DNA from: Gemmatimonas sp.
Lineage (GTDB): Bacteria; Gemmatimonadota; Gemmatimonadetes; Gemmatimonadales; Gemmatimonadaceae
Assembly (NCBI RefSeq): GCF_031426495.1
Contig: NZ_JANPLK010000006.1
Coordinates: 25,453 to 89,452 of the forward strand
Length of the DNA stretch: 64,000 nucleotides
Reading direction: 5' to 3'
In this document: piece by piece, positions 63,865 through 64,000 of the stretch
How positions within the stretch are numbered: position 1 is the stretch's first letter
Layout of the letters: every line of letters starts with the position of its first letter
The notes under the pieces: model-generated
What the model was told of the DNA's origin: nothing
Seen by the model: only the letters and a program-made list of their open reading frames with translations
Databases searched by the model: none
Position numbers and translations under genes: made by a program

Positions 63865-64000
63865 TGTGTCAGGATAGTTGTCGCATGAGCGGTGCAAACG
63901 CATCGCCCATGTCGATCACCGGTCGGGGGTATGGAGTTGGTTCGCATGCAAACGTACAGTGCCGCCTTTAGGGCGCGGGTGGTGCAGCGGTTGATGGGCC
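63865..64000 (+). mobile_element. Left end of an insertion sequence (continues past window)
   Basis: A junction lies at about 63860-63870: coding sequence of the minus-strand gene fragment stops and TGTGTCAGGATAGTTG begins. About 80 bp later an ORF typical of a transposase begins. The right end lies outside the window, so inverted repeats cannot be checked. Confidence 0.5.
63946..64000 (+). CDS. Transposase N-terminus (helix-turn-helix), truncated by window edge
   Basis: The visible start MQTYSAAFRARVVQRLMG resembles the first helix of IS3-type orfA/transposase helix-turn-helix proteins. An in-frame ATG at 63931 is another possible start. Only 18 residues are visible. Confidence 0.5.
   Translation, partial: MQTYSAAFRARVVQRLMG

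Overview
The window is GC-rich, densely coded chromosomal DNA from a Gram-negative-type bacterium. Three things point to a Gemmatimonadota member (Gemmatimonas-like): ECF sigma factors coupled to membrane Ser/Thr kinases, a MoxR/DUF58/VWA/DUF4175/DUF4159 block, and many secreted or lipoprotein enzymes beside six-bladed propellers and a CBM9/DUF5916 outer-membrane protein. The assignment is inferred from gene content; no rRNA or tRNA gene was seen.

Left part (1-11.4 kb): a minus-strand operon tetR - tolC-like - MFP - RND permease with stop/start overlaps and an inverted-repeat operator before tetR. Next comes an xdhC/mocA molybdenum-hydroxylase maturation pair, a DinB-fold protein, a two-domain M42 peptidase and an LTxxQ (Spy/CpxP-like) protein. 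The centre-left (11.6-25.8 kb) is an eight-gene plus-strand block: VWA/GATase-like membrane protein, EF-hand pseudo-caspase, TPR plus HExxH protein, DUF4159, MoxR ATPase, DUF58, BatA-like VWA and a giant DUF4175 protein. Most junctions overlap or nearly touch. It looks like one envelope-associated MoxR chaperone/protease machine, whose substrate cannot be read from the sequence.

Middle (25.8-45.5 kb): a possible Cys-rich secreted peptide next to a propeller-like lipoprotein, a repeat-rich spacer, OsmC, a CBM9/DUF5916 protein, an alpha/beta-hydrolase lipoprotein, an ECF sigma/kinase pair whose kinase carries a beta-helix-like outer domain, an S9 peptidase, an ABM protein, a flavin amine oxidase, GlsB/YeaQ, an exported F420-reductase-like protein, and a dehydratase/ornithine-cyclodeaminase pair resembling EutBC or BhcBD.

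Right (45.5-64 kb) is patchier. It holds a FIMAH-like secreted protein, remnants of a PEP-CTERM protein and of a propeller gene, a cupin lipoprotein, a second sigma/kinase pair, a third kinase broken by one in-frame TAA, an orphan hydrophobic protein, a tannase-family esterase, a propeller protein, a BlaI/M56-TonB regulatory pair with a clear operator, a lipid kinase, a metallophosphoesterase, and a decayed tail where an insertion sequence begins at the window edge.

The most unusual items are the paired palindromes inside xdhC, a roughly 105-bp dispersed palindromic repeat found at two loci, the Cys-rich peptide/propeller pair, the pseudo-caspase within the MoxR block, and the nonsense-interrupted kinase.
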